Positions 18,905 to 28,352 of a DNA stretch of 64,000 bases are shown one piece after another. A program made the translations under genes and the position numbers. The notes beneath the pieces were generated by a model, which was given only the letters and a program-made list of their open reading frames with translations, did no database searches and was not told the DNA's origin. How positions within the stretch are numbered: the stretch's first letter is position 1; each line of letters begins with the position of its first letter. Origin of the DNA: Pseudoalteromonas shioyasakiensis (GTDB lineage Bacteria; Pseudomonadota; Gammaproteobacteria; Enterobacterales; Alteromonadaceae); NCBI RefSeq assembly GCF_019134595.1, contig NZ_CP077770.1:2972501-3036500 (forward strand). The letters run 5' to 3'.

Positions 18905-20233
18905 GTGTATAAATCAATTTCACTGTTACCAGATTCGGCTTTGCTCAAGCCAGAATTCACTTTTGGGGTGGCAACAGCCTCATTTCAGATTGAAGGGGCA
19001 CGCGATAAACGCCTCGATTGTATTTGGGATACATTTTGCGAAGAGCCTGGCACCATTGCAGATAACAGCCATGGCGATGTAGCTTGTGATCATGTTGCAC
19101 GCTGGCAGCAAGATATCGAGATGATTACAGATTTGGCTGTCGATGCTTACCGCTTATCTATTTCTTGGCCGAGAGTCATGCAGCAAGATGGCTCGGTTAA
19201 CGAGCAAGGTATAGCGTTTTACGCTCAGCTATTATCGGCGTTAAAAGCACGTAATATTAAGACCTATGTCACCTTATATCACTGGGATTTACCTCAATAC
19301 CTTGAAGATAATGGCGGTTGGTTAAATCGCGAAACGGCCTATAAATTTAAAGACTATGCCGAACTTGTAACTCAACATTTAGGCCATTTAGTTGATTCAT
19401 TCGCCACCTTGAACGAGCCATTTTGTAGTGCCTACTTAGGTTATGAAGTGGGTGTACATGCACCAGGTATAAAATCGCAACAAGCTGGCCGACAAGCTGC
19501 GCACCACTTATTGCTTGCCCATGGTCTTGCTATGCAAGTATTACGTAAAAACTGCCCAGACACAGAAGCAGGTATCGTATTAAACTTCAGCCCGACCTAC
19601 CCTTTAACCGCCGATGATAAAAAAGCCGCTGAGCTTGCTGATCAATACCACAACCAATGGTATATCAAAGCGGTTTTAGAAGGCGCTTATCCATCTTTAT
19701 TTAATGATTTAGCTGATGAAGTTAAGCCAACTATTATTGCTGGCGATATGGCAATTATTAGTCAAGCCGTCGACTTTATTGGCGTTAACTACTATACCCG
19801 CATACACTACAAAAATACCGCTGATAACTGGTTTGAAGAAGCAAGCCTAACGGATGTACGTGTTACCGATATGGGCTGGGAAGTTTACCCACAAGGCTTA
19901 ACTGAGCTTTTGGTATCATTGCACCAGCAATATGACTTACCAAAAATGTACATCACCGAAAATGGCGCAGCCATGGCCGACACACTAGAAAACGGTGAAG
20001 TGAACGACATCGAGCGGGTAGATTATTATCATACTCACTTAAATGCAGTGTGTGATGCAATTAGAAAAGGCGTCGATATTCAAGGCTACTTTGCGTGGAG
20101 CTTAATGGACAACTTTGAATGGGCGTATGGCTACGAAAAGCGCTTTGGGTTAGTTTATATTGACTACCAAAGCCAACAACGCATTTTAAAAGAAAGCGCA
20201 AAACAATATCGCGCGCTGCTCAAACAGCGATAA
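18905..20233 (+). CDS. GH1 beta-glucosidase
   Basis: This 442-residue enzyme shows the GH1 N-terminus FTFGVATASFQIEGA, the acid/base Glu171 in TLNEPF and the nucleophile Glu352 in ITENGA, followed by FAWSLMDNFEWAYGY, which lines the glycone subsite. No signal peptide is present, so it acts in the cytosol on imported cellobiose or laminaribiose-type sugars. The start is GTG, with GAAGGA upstream. It is the first gene of the plus-strand arm (GH1, symporter, regulator), downstream of two LacI-type operators. Confidence 0.95.
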   Translation: MYKSISLLPDSALLKPEFTFGVATASFQIEGARDKRLDCIWDTFCEEPGTIADNSHGDVACDHVARWQQDIEMITDLAVDAYRLSISWPRVMQQDGSVNEQGIAFYAQLLSALKARNIKTYVTLYHWDLPQYLEDNGGWLNRETAYKFKDYAELVTQHLGHLVDSFATLNEPFCSAYLGYEVGVHAPGIKSQQAGRQAAHHLLLAHGLAMQVLRKNCPDTEAGIVLNFSPTYPLTADDKKAAELADQYHNQWYIKAVLEGAYPSLFNDLADEVKPTIIAGDMAIISQAVDFIGVNYYTRIHYKNTADNWFEEASLTDVRVTDMGWEVYPQGLTELLVSLHQQYDLPKMYITENGAAMADTLENGEVNDIERVDYYHTHLNAVCDAIRKGVDIQGYFAWSLMDNFEWAYGYEKRFGLVYIDYQSQQRILKESAKQYRALLKQR

Positions 20234-20257
20234 AAATAACAACAATCGAGAACACAC

Positions 20258-21589
20258 ATGCTGACAAAAAGAGAAAAAATAGCCTACGGATTAGGCGATA
20301 CAGCAAGTAATATCATCTTTCAAACGGTGATGTTATTTTTAACTTTTTTCTATACTGATATCTTTGGTATTTCACCCGCGATTGTTGGCACCTTGTTTTT
20401 GGTGGTGAGAGTCGTTGATGCAATTACCGACCCATTAATGGGAGCCTTAACCGATTCAACCCGCACTAGGTGGGGAAGCTATCGCCCCTACTTACTCTGG
20501 CTTGCTTTACCATTTGGGGTGATCAGCATGATCACCTTCACCACACCAGACCTGCCTGAGTCAGGCAAAGTCATTTACGCGTTTGTCACTTACACTTTGC
20601 TAATGCTGGTTTACACCGCGATTAATATTCCTTACTCAGCGTTAGGTGGGGTATTAAGTGGCGACCCTAAAGAGCGAGTATCCATTCAATCTTACCGCTT
20701 TGTGTTTGGTATGCTGGGCGGCTTAATTGTCAGTGCCTGTACTTTGCCTTTGGTAAATTGGCTTGGCAAAGGTGATAACGCAACGGGCTACCAACTCACT
20801 ATGGCTTTAATGAGTGGCTTTGGGGTGATCTTGTTTTTGATCTGTTTTCGCTTTACCAAAGAGCGCGTAGCAGCTCATAACAACTCATCGTTGAGCTGGA
20901 AAACCCGCATGAACACGTTATGGCAAAATGGCCCATTCAAAGTGCTGTGCTTTGCTGCATTTATGCTGTTAACCAGCATGGTACTTCGCACTACCCTTGC
21001 CATTTACTATGTAAAATATGTACTTGGTGAAGCAGAGCTGGTCACCTATTTTGTTACCATCGGCATGATAGGTAATATTCTTGGCTGTGCCTGTGCAAAC
21101 CCACTCAGCAAACGCGTTGATAAGAAAACCGCCTATATTCGGTTGCAATATATCTCAGCGGCAATTAGTTGCGTGGCATTTTGGTTGCCGGGCGAACAAC
21201 TAATACTTGCCTTTGCCGTATACTTTTTATGGTGTTTCTTCACGCAAATGGCAACCCCGCTATTATGGGCAAAAATGGCCGACACCATAGATTACGGGCA
21301 GTGGAAAACCGGTGAAAGACTCACAGGCCTAGTCTACGCAAGCGTGGTCTTTTTTATTAAACTTGGTCTTGCCCTTGGCGGTGCCATTGCTGGCTGGTTA
21401 CTGGCATTTTATGGCTATGAAGCCAATACAGAACTAAGCGAACATACGCTTTCAGGTATCTTAATTTCGTTTACCCTTTACCCAGCAATAGGTAGTATGC
21501 TTGTCGCATTTATCATGAAAAGGTATATTCTGGATAACCAAACGGTTGAGCAGATCAGTGCCGATTTATCGTTAAAGCAGCATCCATAA
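20258..21589 (+). CDS. GPH-family sugar:cation symporter
   Basis: This 443-residue protein has about twelve membrane segments and the glycoside-pentoside-hexuronide (MelB-like) features: KIAYGLGDTASNIIF at the start, VDAITDPLMGALTDSTRTRWGSYRPYLL at about residues 50-77 with the cation-site Asp residues, and YGQWKTGERLTGLVYA in the second half. It should import a beta-glucoside for the upstream GH1 enzyme with Na+ or H+. Spacing of 24 bases after GH1 supports an operon. Confidence 0.92.
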   Translation: MLTKREKIAYGLGDTASNIIFQTVMLFLTFFYTDIFGISPAIVGTLFLVVRVVDAITDPLMGALTDSTRTRWGSYRPYLLWLALPFGVISMITFTTPDLPESGKVIYAFVTYTLLMLVYTAINIPYSALGGVLSGDPKERVSIQSYRFVFGMLGGLIVSACTLPLVNWLGKGDNATGYQLTMALMSGFGVILFLICFRFTKERVAAHNNSSLSWKTRMNTLWQNGPFKVLCFAAFMLLTSMVLRTTLAIYYVKYVLGEAELVTYFVTIGMIGNILGCACANPLSKRVDKKTAYIRLQYISAAISCVAFWLPGEQLILAFAVYFLWCFFTQMATPLLWAKMADTIDYGQWKTGERLTGLVYASVVFFIKLGLALGGAIAGWLLAFYGYEANTELSEHTLSGILISFTLYPAIGSMLVAFIMKRYILDNQTVEQISADLSLKQHP

Positions 21590-21610
21590 CTTTGTTTAGA
21601 AAGGAATAAC

Positions 21611-22633
21611 ATGGCCACCATTTACGAGGTGTCGAAACTTGCAGGTGTTTCTCTTGCAACCGTTTCACGAGTAATGAACAACAACGCAAATGTCAGTGAT
21701 GCAACTCGTAAAAAGGTCACTGCCGCAATGGATGAGCTTGGCTATAGACCTAACTCAATTGCTCAATCATTGGCATCAAATTGCTCGAACAGTGTTGGCC
21801 TACTGGTCTCTGAATTACAAGGTCCGTTTTACGGGCCAATGATGAGTGGCATTGAAAATACCTTTCGTAACCAAGGCAAGCATTTGATTATTGCCGCGGG
21901 TCACAGTGATGAAGAGCGTGAAAAGCAAGGAATTGAGTTTTTAATTAGCCGTAACTGCGATGGCCTTATTTTACATGTTGAAGCGGTCAGCGACGATTAC
22001 CTTATAAAACTCAGTAAAGGCCGTACGCCGTTTGTATTGATCAACCGCTATATCAGCGAACTCAGTGACCGCTGTATTTTGCTTAACAATATTAAAGGTG
22101 GTTACTTAGCTGCTAAGCATGTGTTAGAACAAGGTCATAAAGAAATTGCCTACATCAGCGGACCGCTATGGAAACGAGATGCTAAAGACCGCTTAGAAGG
22201 TCATAAACAGGCTCTTGCTGAGTTTAATATTGAGTTTGATGAAAACCTATTATTCCAAGGTGATTTCATGGAAGCGAGTGGTTATGAAGGTTTAAAAGCA
22301 CTTCATCAACAAACGCATCCATTCACAGCACTCATCTGTGCCAATGATGAAATGGCAGTGGGTGCCATGGCAAGCGCGCGTGATTTAGGGTTAACTTTAC
22401 CTAAGCAATTGTCGATTATGGGTTACGATAACGTATTTTTCACCCGTCACGTATACCCGCAATTGAGCACGATTAATTATCCCATAAATGAAATGGGTCG
22501 TATGGCAGCGGACTGGGTGTTAAATCATGTTTATCAAAAACAAACCCCACCTCTACAAACGCTATTTGAACCAGAACTGATAGTTAGGCATTCAATTAGC
22601 CGCCAATCAGCTCAGATAACAAGCCAAGGTTAA
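21611..22633 (+). CDS. LacI-family transcriptional regulator of the beta-glucoside locus
   Basis: This 340-residue protein has an N-terminal helix-turn-helix (TIYEVSKLAGVSLATVSRVMNN, residues 3-24), a hinge helix (NSIAQSLASN) and a periplasmic-binding-protein-like sensor domain with GLLVSELQGPFYGPM and ICANDEMAVGAM. It most likely represses the divergent promoters through the two identical palindromes and is released by a glucose-containing disaccharide. It is co-transcribed with GH1 and the symporter, so autoregulation is likely. The last 38 bases overlap the convergent hybrid-kinase gene. Confidence 0.93.
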   Translation: MATIYEVSKLAGVSLATVSRVMNNNANVSDATRKKVTAAMDELGYRPNSIAQSLASNCSNSVGLLVSELQGPFYGPMMSGIENTFRNQGKHLIIAAGHSDEEREKQGIEFLISRNCDGLILHVEAVSDDYLIKLSKGRTPFVLINRYISELSDRCILLNNIKGGYLAAKHVLEQGHKEIAYISGPLWKRDAKDRLEGHKQALAEFNIEFDENLLFQGDFMEASGYEGLKALHQQTHPFTALICANDEMAVGAMASARDLGLTLPKQLSIMGYDNVFFTRHVYPQLSTINYPINEMGRMAADWVLNHVYQKQTPPLQTLFEPELIVRHSISRQSAQITSQG

Positions 22634-24563
22634 TAGGCTTTAATAACACTTGTTCAATCTCAAGTTGTTCAATTTTTTCTGGCTCTGGCTCTGCGCCACT
22701 AACGATGACTAGATTTAAGTCAGGGTGGCGCTGTTTTATCTCATGGGCTAAATCAAGCCCTTCGCCATCGGGCAAGTGCATGTCGAGTAACACTTTAGCA
22801 AAGTTTTGATCATCACTCAGTGTCGCAAGACACGCTGCACAACTTGGTGCTATAACAGTTTCAACACCTAAACTTTCCAGCAGTAATTGAGTGATTTGCG
22901 CCGCATCACTGTCGTCTTCAACCAGTAAATAGCGCGTGCTTTGTAATGTCATTTCAGGGCTGTCGTCTTGCTCAACCACAGGTGCAGTATTGCCTTCGCA
23001 AATATAATGATTGAGCACTTGGTAAAGCAATCCAGAATCAACCGGCTTGGCAATCATATCGTTAAAACCAAGCGCGCTTAACTCAGTTTTCACCCCTTTC
23101 ATGGTAGCGGCAGTGAGTGCGATAATTGGTCCTGAATAACCCATTTTACGTAGCTCTATAGTGGCCTCTTTACCGCCCATAACCGGCATATGCAAATCAA
23201 TAAATACAATATCAAAAGGCTTACCCGCTTGCTCTGTACTGGCTACTTTTTCAATCGCTTGTTTACCATTTTCAGCATACTCAACTTCTGCGCCGGTACT
23301 GGTGATCATATGGCCAACAAGATTACGTAAATCTTTTAGGTCGTCGACTACTAACACTCGCCCACTTGTTTTAAGAGTTGCTAGTTTTTGCTGACAATCG
23401 GGGTTTGAATCAAAACTCAGCACTTGGCGTTCAATATCTCGAATATTGCCAGGGTAAATCGAAAGGGTAAATTCAGAGCCCACCCCTTGCGTTGATTCAA
23501 GTTCAATAGAGCCTTGCATACGGCTAAGTAGCTCTGAACAAATAGCAAGACCAAGCCCTGCTCCACCGACATCTCGTGATTCTACATCAGCAATTTGTTC
23601 AAATGGTTTAAAAATCAGTGCTTGTTTTTCGGCTGGAATACCAAGGCCAGTGTCTTTAATGCTAAAAAACAGCATTTCTCGTTCATTAACCCAAGCAGTC
23701 CAAGCACGCACTGTGATCTCGCCTTGGTTGGTAAACTTGATTGCGTTGTTTATGATGTTAATTAGGATTTGGCGTAACCGCGTAGCATCGGTGTTTATTA
23801 CTAAAGGCAAAGCTTGCTGTGACTCAAATTTAAGCGATAAACCTTTATCAAGCGCTGAAACGTGCATTAAGGTATAAACGTCAGCCATTAAGCTATCTAG
23901 GTTGACATCACTGCAGTTTAGCTCAAGTTTATCGGCAGCAATTTTTGATAGGTCGAGCACATCATTAAGCAAACTCAGTAAGTGTTTACCATTTCGGTAA
24001 ATCACACCCAACTCATTTTGAGCGTGCTGGTTCTTACCGCTTTGCATCAGTAACTCGGTGTAACCCAAGATAGATGATAGTGGTGTGCGTAACTCATGGC
24101 TTAAATGAGCCAAAAAGCGGTCTTTAGAGCGGTTTTCAGCTTCTGCTTTTAAACGCTCAACACGCTCATCTTCAACATCTCGGCGAGCTAAAGCGTAGCG
24201 TATAGCACGGGCAAAGCGGCTAGAGTTCATCTCGCTTTTAACCAGATAATCAACCGCACCGGCATCGAGCGCTGCAGAATCTAAGGCTTCATCTGATTGC
24301 CCGGTTAGCATGATAATCGGGCCGCGAAAGCCATTTGCCACAGCCCGTTTTAGTACTTCGAGACCATCTGATGCACCTAAGCGATAATCTAACAAACAAA
24401 TATCATGTTTGTTTTCGCTAAGCACACTAATGGCCTGTTCAGGGCAACTTAACCACTCAACATCGAATGTATGGGAACCTAATTGGTCTAGGTAGTCGCA
24501 AGTAAGAATATAATCGTCTTCGTCGTCTTCTACTAAGAGTAATCGGGTTACCTTATCTAACAT
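22596..24563 (-). CDS. Hybrid histidine kinase, REC-HisKA-HATPase-REC-REC
   Basis: This 655-residue cytoplasmic protein has an N-terminal receiver (phospho-Asp59 in CLLDYRLG), a HisKA domain with His156 in HLSHELRTPLSS, an HATPase_c domain (N-box NIINNAIKFTNQ, G-boxes KDTGLGIP and GAGLGLA) and two more receivers (Asp456 in FIDLHMP and Asp594 in LLDMHLP). There is no membrane segment, so input comes through the first receiver, probably from the adjacent kinase or receiver protein. It is the last gene of a five-gene signalling operon. Three receivers and one kinase core suggest a phosphorelay hub. No Hpt domain is present. Confidence 0.92.
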   Translation of the reverse strand: MLDKVTRLLLVEDDEDDYILTCDYLDQLGSHTFDVEWLSCPEQAISVLSENKHDICLLDYRLGASDGLEVLKRAVANGFRGPIIMLTGQSDEALDSAALDAGAVDYLVKSEMNSSRFARAIRYALARRDVEDERVERLKAEAENRSKDRFLAHLSHELRTPLSSILGYTELLMQSGKNQHAQNELGVIYRNGKHLLSLLNDVLDLSKIAADKLELNCSDVNLDSLMADVYTLMHVSALDKGLSLKFESQQALPLVINTDATRLRQILINIINNAIKFTNQGEITVRAWTAWVNEREMLFFSIKDTGLGIPAEKQALIFKPFEQIADVESRDVGGAGLGLAICSELLSRMQGSIELESTQGVGSEFTLSIYPGNIRDIERQVLSFDSNPDCQQKLATLKTSGRVLVVDDLKDLRNLVGHMITSTGAEVEYAENGKQAIEKVASTEQAGKPFDIVFIDLHMPVMGGKEATIELRKMGYSGPIIALTAATMKGVKTELSALGFNDMIAKPVDSGLLYQVLNHYICEGNTAPVVEQDDSPEMTLQSTRYLLVEDDSDAAQITQLLLESLGVETVIAPSCAACLATLSDDQNFAKVLLDMHLPDGEGLDLAHEIKQRHPDLNLVIVSGAEPEPEKIEQLEIEQVLLKPINLGLLSELIGG

Positions 24564-24613
24564 TCTTGTTCCTTATACCAGTTTGCTTAATTAAGTATTA
24601 TTGCTAATTGGTA

Positions 24614-25075
24614 TTAATCGTTCTGTGATGTTGGCAGCTCTACAAACTCTACCCAGTATTTTCCTAATGTTTGCATTAACTCAACTAAACCTTCAAAAGT
24701 AACCGGTTTAGTGATGTATGATGCAGCGCCTAAATCGTAACCTTTAACCATATCTTCTTCTTGTTTTGATGTGGTTAAAATCACAACCGGAATCCCCTTT
24801 AAGTTAGGGTTGGCTTTGATGGCTTGTAATGCTTCTCGGCCATCCATACGCGGCATATTTAAATCGAGTAAAATCAAGCCCGGACGAGGCGAGTTTTCTT
24901 TTTCACTAAATTTGCCTTTACGCTCAAGGTATTCAAGCAGCTCTACACCGTCTTCAACAAAAAATAGTTCGTTCAGTACACGGCTTTCGGCCAATGCATC
25001 TTGGGTTAATAAACGATCATCTTCGTCGTCATCAGCCATTAAAATGGTAATTGGTTTAACTTTATTAAGTGGCAT
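24614..25075 (-). CDS. Single-domain response regulator, Rcp1 type
   Basis: This 153-residue protein is a receiver alone: acidic cluster ADDDEDDRLL (residues 14-23), phospho-Asp71 in ILLDLNMPRMDG, Thr in VVILTTS and Lys in YITKPV. The long insert after beta-2 and the PRPGLILLDLNMP sequence are typical of Rcp1-like receivers that pair with phytochrome-type or CHASE3 kinases. It has no output domain, so it probably shuttles phosphate to the hybrid kinase. Its ATG overlaps the stop of the CHASE3 kinase (TAATG), indicating translational coupling. Confidence 0.92.
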   Translation of the reverse strand: MPLNKVKPITILMADDDEDDRLLTQDALAESRVLNELFFVEDGVELLEYLERKGKFSEKENSPRPGLILLDLNMPRMDGREALQAIKANPNLKGIPVVILTTSKQEEDMVKGYDLGAASYITKPVTFEGLVELMQTLGKYWVEFVELPTSQND

Positions 25076-26553
25076 TACGCCTCTCCTTGTAATGTGAAAA
25101 GCGATGCTTCCACGGGTAATTTAATAGTGAAGCTTGCACCCTCACCAACGCGACTGCTTGCGGTTATTTCTCCGCCATGACGCTCAACAATACGACGACA
25201 AACCGATAAGCCTATGCCAGTGCCTTTATATTGAGAACGACCATGCAGTCGCTGAAACGGAACAAATATTTTTTCAAGATACTCTTCAGAAAAGCCGATG
25301 CCGTTATCTGAAATGGTAATAACTTCCCACTCCACATCGCTATTATGATTTTCGCTAAATTCTGACGTTCGCTGGTATGTAATATCAATCACAGGCGCAA
25401 CATTCTCCTGTCTAAACTTCACTGCATTAGAAAGAATATTTAAGAACAATTGCAGCATTTGGCTTGGATCGGCTTGAATATGCGGTAAAGTATCAAGATT
25501 AACTGTGGTTTCAGATTCTTTTATCGCAATTTCAAGATCATCAAGAACTTCCGCAACAACTTCATTTAAATCAGTATCAGTAAAATCTTTACCACGGGTG
25601 GTTACGCGTGAGAATTCAAGCAGATCATTGATTAAATTAGACATACGCTGCGCCGCATTTTTCATCCGGCTAATATAGTCGATGCCTTTTTCACCAAGCT
25701 CATCTTTAAACATCTTTTCAAGCCGGTCACTGAAAGCTTGGATCTTACGCAGTGGCTCTTGCAAATCATGACTTGCAACAAAAGCAAAGTCTTCAAGCTC
25801 TCTGTTTGAGCGGCTTAGCTCATCTGAATAGATAGTTAGCTCTTGCGTGCGCTCTGCAACCTTTGCCGCTAGGTTCTCGTTTTGGTTTTCAAGTTCAGCT
25901 CTGTACTTAGCTTGGTTACGTAAGTTGATACGAGTTAATACAAACATACCTATAATCAATAAGGTACTGGTCATAGCCGTAATAGCAAATGTTAGCTTAG
26001 CATCATCTTTGATTTGCGAGAGCTTCGCGAACTGCTCTATCTTAAAATTAAGCTCTCGCATTTGTATTTCATCAACTGCTTCACGGATTTCTTTATATAG
26101 ATCTCGACCTTGGTCTGTTAGTAACAAGCGGCGAGCTTTAACGTCTTTATTCGCCAAAGCCAGGTCAGTTGTTTTAGTCATTACCGCCACTTTGTCGTTT
26201 ACTAAATGTATTAAACGAGCAATGCGGTCTGCTTGCCCTTCAATTTCTGAATGCAAGCTTTTCACAAGCATAATCTGCGCTTGCATTGACGCAATTGCAT
26301 CATTGTAAGGCAGTAAATAATCCTCACGGTCACTAAGTAAATAACCACGCTGACCTGACTCCGCTTGCACTACAGATAAGTGCAGTCGCTCTATCGCAGT
26401 ATTAAGTGAATTGGTGTTATCGAGGCTATTTTGCGTTTCTGTCAATGACCGGATGCTATCAAGGGCTAAAAACGCATTAGCCACCACAATACATAGCACC
26501 ACAGCTATAAAGCCAGCCCAATTGACCGCTATCTTTCCTTTTTGTTTTTGCAT
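25075..26553 (-). CDS. CHASE3-domain membrane sensor histidine kinase
   Basis: This 492-residue kinase has a membrane helix (about 12-31), an extracytoplasmic four-helix CHASE3 sensor with GQRGYLLSDREDYL at residues 67-80, a second helix (about 188-207), a coiled coil, a HisKA domain with His262 in VASHDLQEPLRK and an HATPase domain (NILSNAVKF, DNGIGF, GTGIGLSVCRR). The H-box variant HDLQEPL is the Cph1-phytochrome type, which fits its coupled Rcp1-like receiver. The CHASE3 signal is unknown. AGGAAG precedes the ATG. Confidence 0.93.
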   Translation of the reverse strand: MQKQKGKIAVNWAGFIAVVLCIVVANAFLALDSIRSLTETQNSLDNTNSLNTAIERLHLSVVQAESGQRGYLLSDREDYLLPYNDAIASMQAQIMLVKSLHSEIEGQADRIARLIHLVNDKVAVMTKTTDLALANKDVKARRLLLTDQGRDLYKEIREAVDEIQMRELNFKIEQFAKLSQIKDDAKLTFAITAMTSTLLIIGMFVLTRINLRNQAKYRAELENQNENLAAKVAERTQELTIYSDELSRSNRELEDFAFVASHDLQEPLRKIQAFSDRLEKMFKDELGEKGIDYISRMKNAAQRMSNLINDLLEFSRVTTRGKDFTDTDLNEVVAEVLDDLEIAIKESETTVNLDTLPHIQADPSQMLQLFLNILSNAVKFRQENVAPVIDITYQRTSEFSENHNSDVEWEVITISDNGIGFSEEYLEKIFVPFQRLHGRSQYKGTGIGLSVCRRIVERHGGEITASSRVGEGASFTIKLPVEASLFTLQGEA

Positions 26554-26575
26554 TTACTTCCTAATCTATGAGTGC

Positions 26576-26785
26576 TTAATCAGCTGTGTGAGTGTCACTT
26601 ATTTCTTGCAAATGCTCACTACACTGCTGACAATTAGCTATTATTTTATTTAATGCCTCTAATGCTTTTTGTATTGGCATATCATTTTCTAATACGAGCT
26701 TAACTAACTCTGCATTCATTGAAATACGGTTCAGCGGCGCACGGGCATCGTGCACCATTTTTCGTAAAGACTCGTTATTATTCAT
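26576..26785 (-). CDS. Stand-alone 69-residue DHp-like (H-box) protein
   Basis: The protein starts at ATG 26785 behind AAGGA, ten bases after the response-regulator stop, and ends 22 bases before the CHASE3 kinase start. It begins with SLRKMVHDARAPLNRISM, which matches the kinase H-box pattern (His12, then R-A-P-L-N), and continues as a second helix with heptad-like hydrophobics. There is no ATP-binding domain. It therefore looks like a dimerisation/histidine-phosphotransfer hairpin alone. It may act as a phosphotransfer protein between receivers, or as a decoy that binds a receiver. Function is inferred; the H-box and gene position are seen. Confidence 0.7.
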   Translation of the reverse strand: MNNNESLRKMVHDARAPLNRISMNAELVKLVLENDMPIQKALEALNKIIANCQQCSEHLQEISDTHTAD

Positions 26786-26795
26786 AGCTATCCTT

Positions 26796-28142
26796 TTATT
26801 TGTAGTCGCCAATGCCTCCATAAGCATTTAAACGGTTATAAAGTGTTTTAGTACTGATCCCCAGCATTTGTGCTGCAATAGTCTTATTACCTTGTACTTT
26901 ATCTAAAGTAGCGTGGATCAATTCTTTTTCAACTTCTTCAATGGTTTGCCCAGCAACAACTTGGTTTGCTTGGCTCTCTTTATTCACTTTAGAAAATGGC
27001 GACTCTAGCGATTCAGGTAAAGTAATAGCAGTGCCTTTAGGGTCACTCATAATAAAGGCGCGGTGAATGGCGTGACGCAGTTCACGCACGTTACCTGGCC
27101 AATCATGGGCTTCAAGCTCTTTAATTTGCGCCGTTTGCCATTTAAAGTCGGTGCCGTTTTCTTCATTTAGCTGCTCTAAAAAGGCATTTGCAAGCAGTGG
27201 AATATCTTCTTTTCGCTCACGAAGTGGTGGAATATCAATAGGGAATACTGCTAAACGAAAGTAAATGTCTTCACGGATAACATTGTTTTGCGCAAGGTCG
27301 GTCAAGGTGCGGTTGGTTGCAGAAATAACACGGCAATTTACTGCTTGCTCTTTTGTGCCACCCACTCGGGTTACTTTTTTGCTTTCAAGTACACGTAGTA
27401 AGTTTGGCTGCATATCAATTGGCATTTCAGTCACTTCATCTAAAAACAAAGTACCACCAGCAGCTTGTTCAAACACACCCTCTTTACGCGCAATAGCCCC
27501 TGTAAACGCGCCCTTTTCATGACCAAACAATTCGCTACCGATCAGCTCTTTTGAAAATGCACCACAGTTGGTTGCCACTAACGGACCATCACACTCAGTC
27601 GCATTGTGTATCGCCTGCGCCACTACTTCTTTACCGGCACCACTTTCACCCATCAACATTACATTGGCAGAAGTGGCCGCAACACGTTCAATCATAGTGT
27701 AAAGCTTTTGCATCACCTCAGATTCACCTATCAGGGTGCCAAAGTGGCGTTTTATTGCTGGCGTTGATTTTTTCTTAGGGGTCGCTTTTTTCGGGTTGAG
27801 TACACGCTCAATGTCTTCGCGTTGCAGTGGTTTGACTAGGTGGCCTACATTAGGCTCACACATTTCCGCCAGCTTACCTTTTACTGAAGGGTGCCCTGAA
27901 ATTAACGTAACACGAGGCGATTGACCGATTGCTTTTAAATGCTCTAGTAAATGCAGACCGCTGCCATCTGGCAGCATGAAATCTAAAAAGACATGATCAA
28001 ACGTATTGTTTTCAAACCATTGCTCCGCTTCAGCAAGGTTAGCTGCGGTATTTATATTGTGCCCGAGGAACTCAACTATGTGACAAACTACATCGCTAAA
28101 TTCACTGTCATCATCGACTAAAAGTACGTTTAACATATTCAT
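26796..28142 (-). CDS. NtrC-type sigma54-dependent response regulator
   Basis: This 448-residue protein has a receiver (Asp54 in VFLDFMLP), a basic linker, an AAA+ domain with Walker A GESGAGKE (165-172), the sigma54-contacting loop GAFTGA (211-216), Walker B region LFLDEVTEM, and a C-terminal Fis-type helix-turn-helix (NKTIAAQMLGISTKTLYNRL). It should activate sigma54 promoters when phosphorylated. It is the first gene of the signalling operon, so the kinases downstream probably control it. I did not find a convincing -24/-12 promoter nearby, so its targets are probably elsewhere. Confidence 0.93.
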   Translation of the reverse strand: MNMLNVLLVDDDSEFSDVVCHIVEFLGHNINTAANLAEAEQWFENNTFDHVFLDFMLPDGSGLHLLEHLKAIGQSPRVTLISGHPSVKGKLAEMCEPNVGHLVKPLQREDIERVLNPKKATPKKKSTPAIKRHFGTLIGESEVMQKLYTMIERVAATSANVMLMGESGAGKEVVAQAIHNATECDGPLVATNCGAFSKELIGSELFGHEKGAFTGAIARKEGVFEQAAGGTLFLDEVTEMPIDMQPNLLRVLESKKVTRVGGTKEQAVNCRVISATNRTLTDLAQNNVIREDIYFRLAVFPIDIPPLRERKEDIPLLANAFLEQLNEENGTDFKWQTAQIKELEAHDWPGNVRELRHAIHRAFIMSDPKGTAITLPESLESPFSKVNKESQANQVVAGQTIEEVEKELIHATLDKVQGNKTIAAQMLGISTKTLYNRLNAYGGIGDYK

Positions 28143-28352
28143 TCTCTAAGCTTTTTCTATCATTCTACGCAAAGTTTTTTCGAAAATAAAACTAAACAGG
28201 ATAGATACCTAAATAGTTCTTAATTCCAGTTATATTACCTTATTAGTTTCAATTTGGGGTAAGTATAATGAATTAAATTCGGAAAAAAGGTTATTATGGC
28301 GAGTTCAATATTAAGCCAAGCTGTACTTGCATTAATTTAGAGTTGTAATTCC

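Noticed and set aside
22596..28142. Phytochrome-type light sensing by the CHASE3/Rcp1 pair
   Set aside because: The kinase H-box and receiver resemble phytochrome partners, but no GAF/PHY chromophore domain is encoded.
28296..28340. A 14-residue reading frame with AAGG upstream of the broken NUDIX gene
   Set aside because: Too short to support; no regulatory residues or adjacent hairpin that would mark it as a leader peptide.
28143..28352. Sigma54 (-24/-12) promoter near the NtrC-type regulator
   Set aside because: No TGGC-N8-TGC-type match was convincing by eye.
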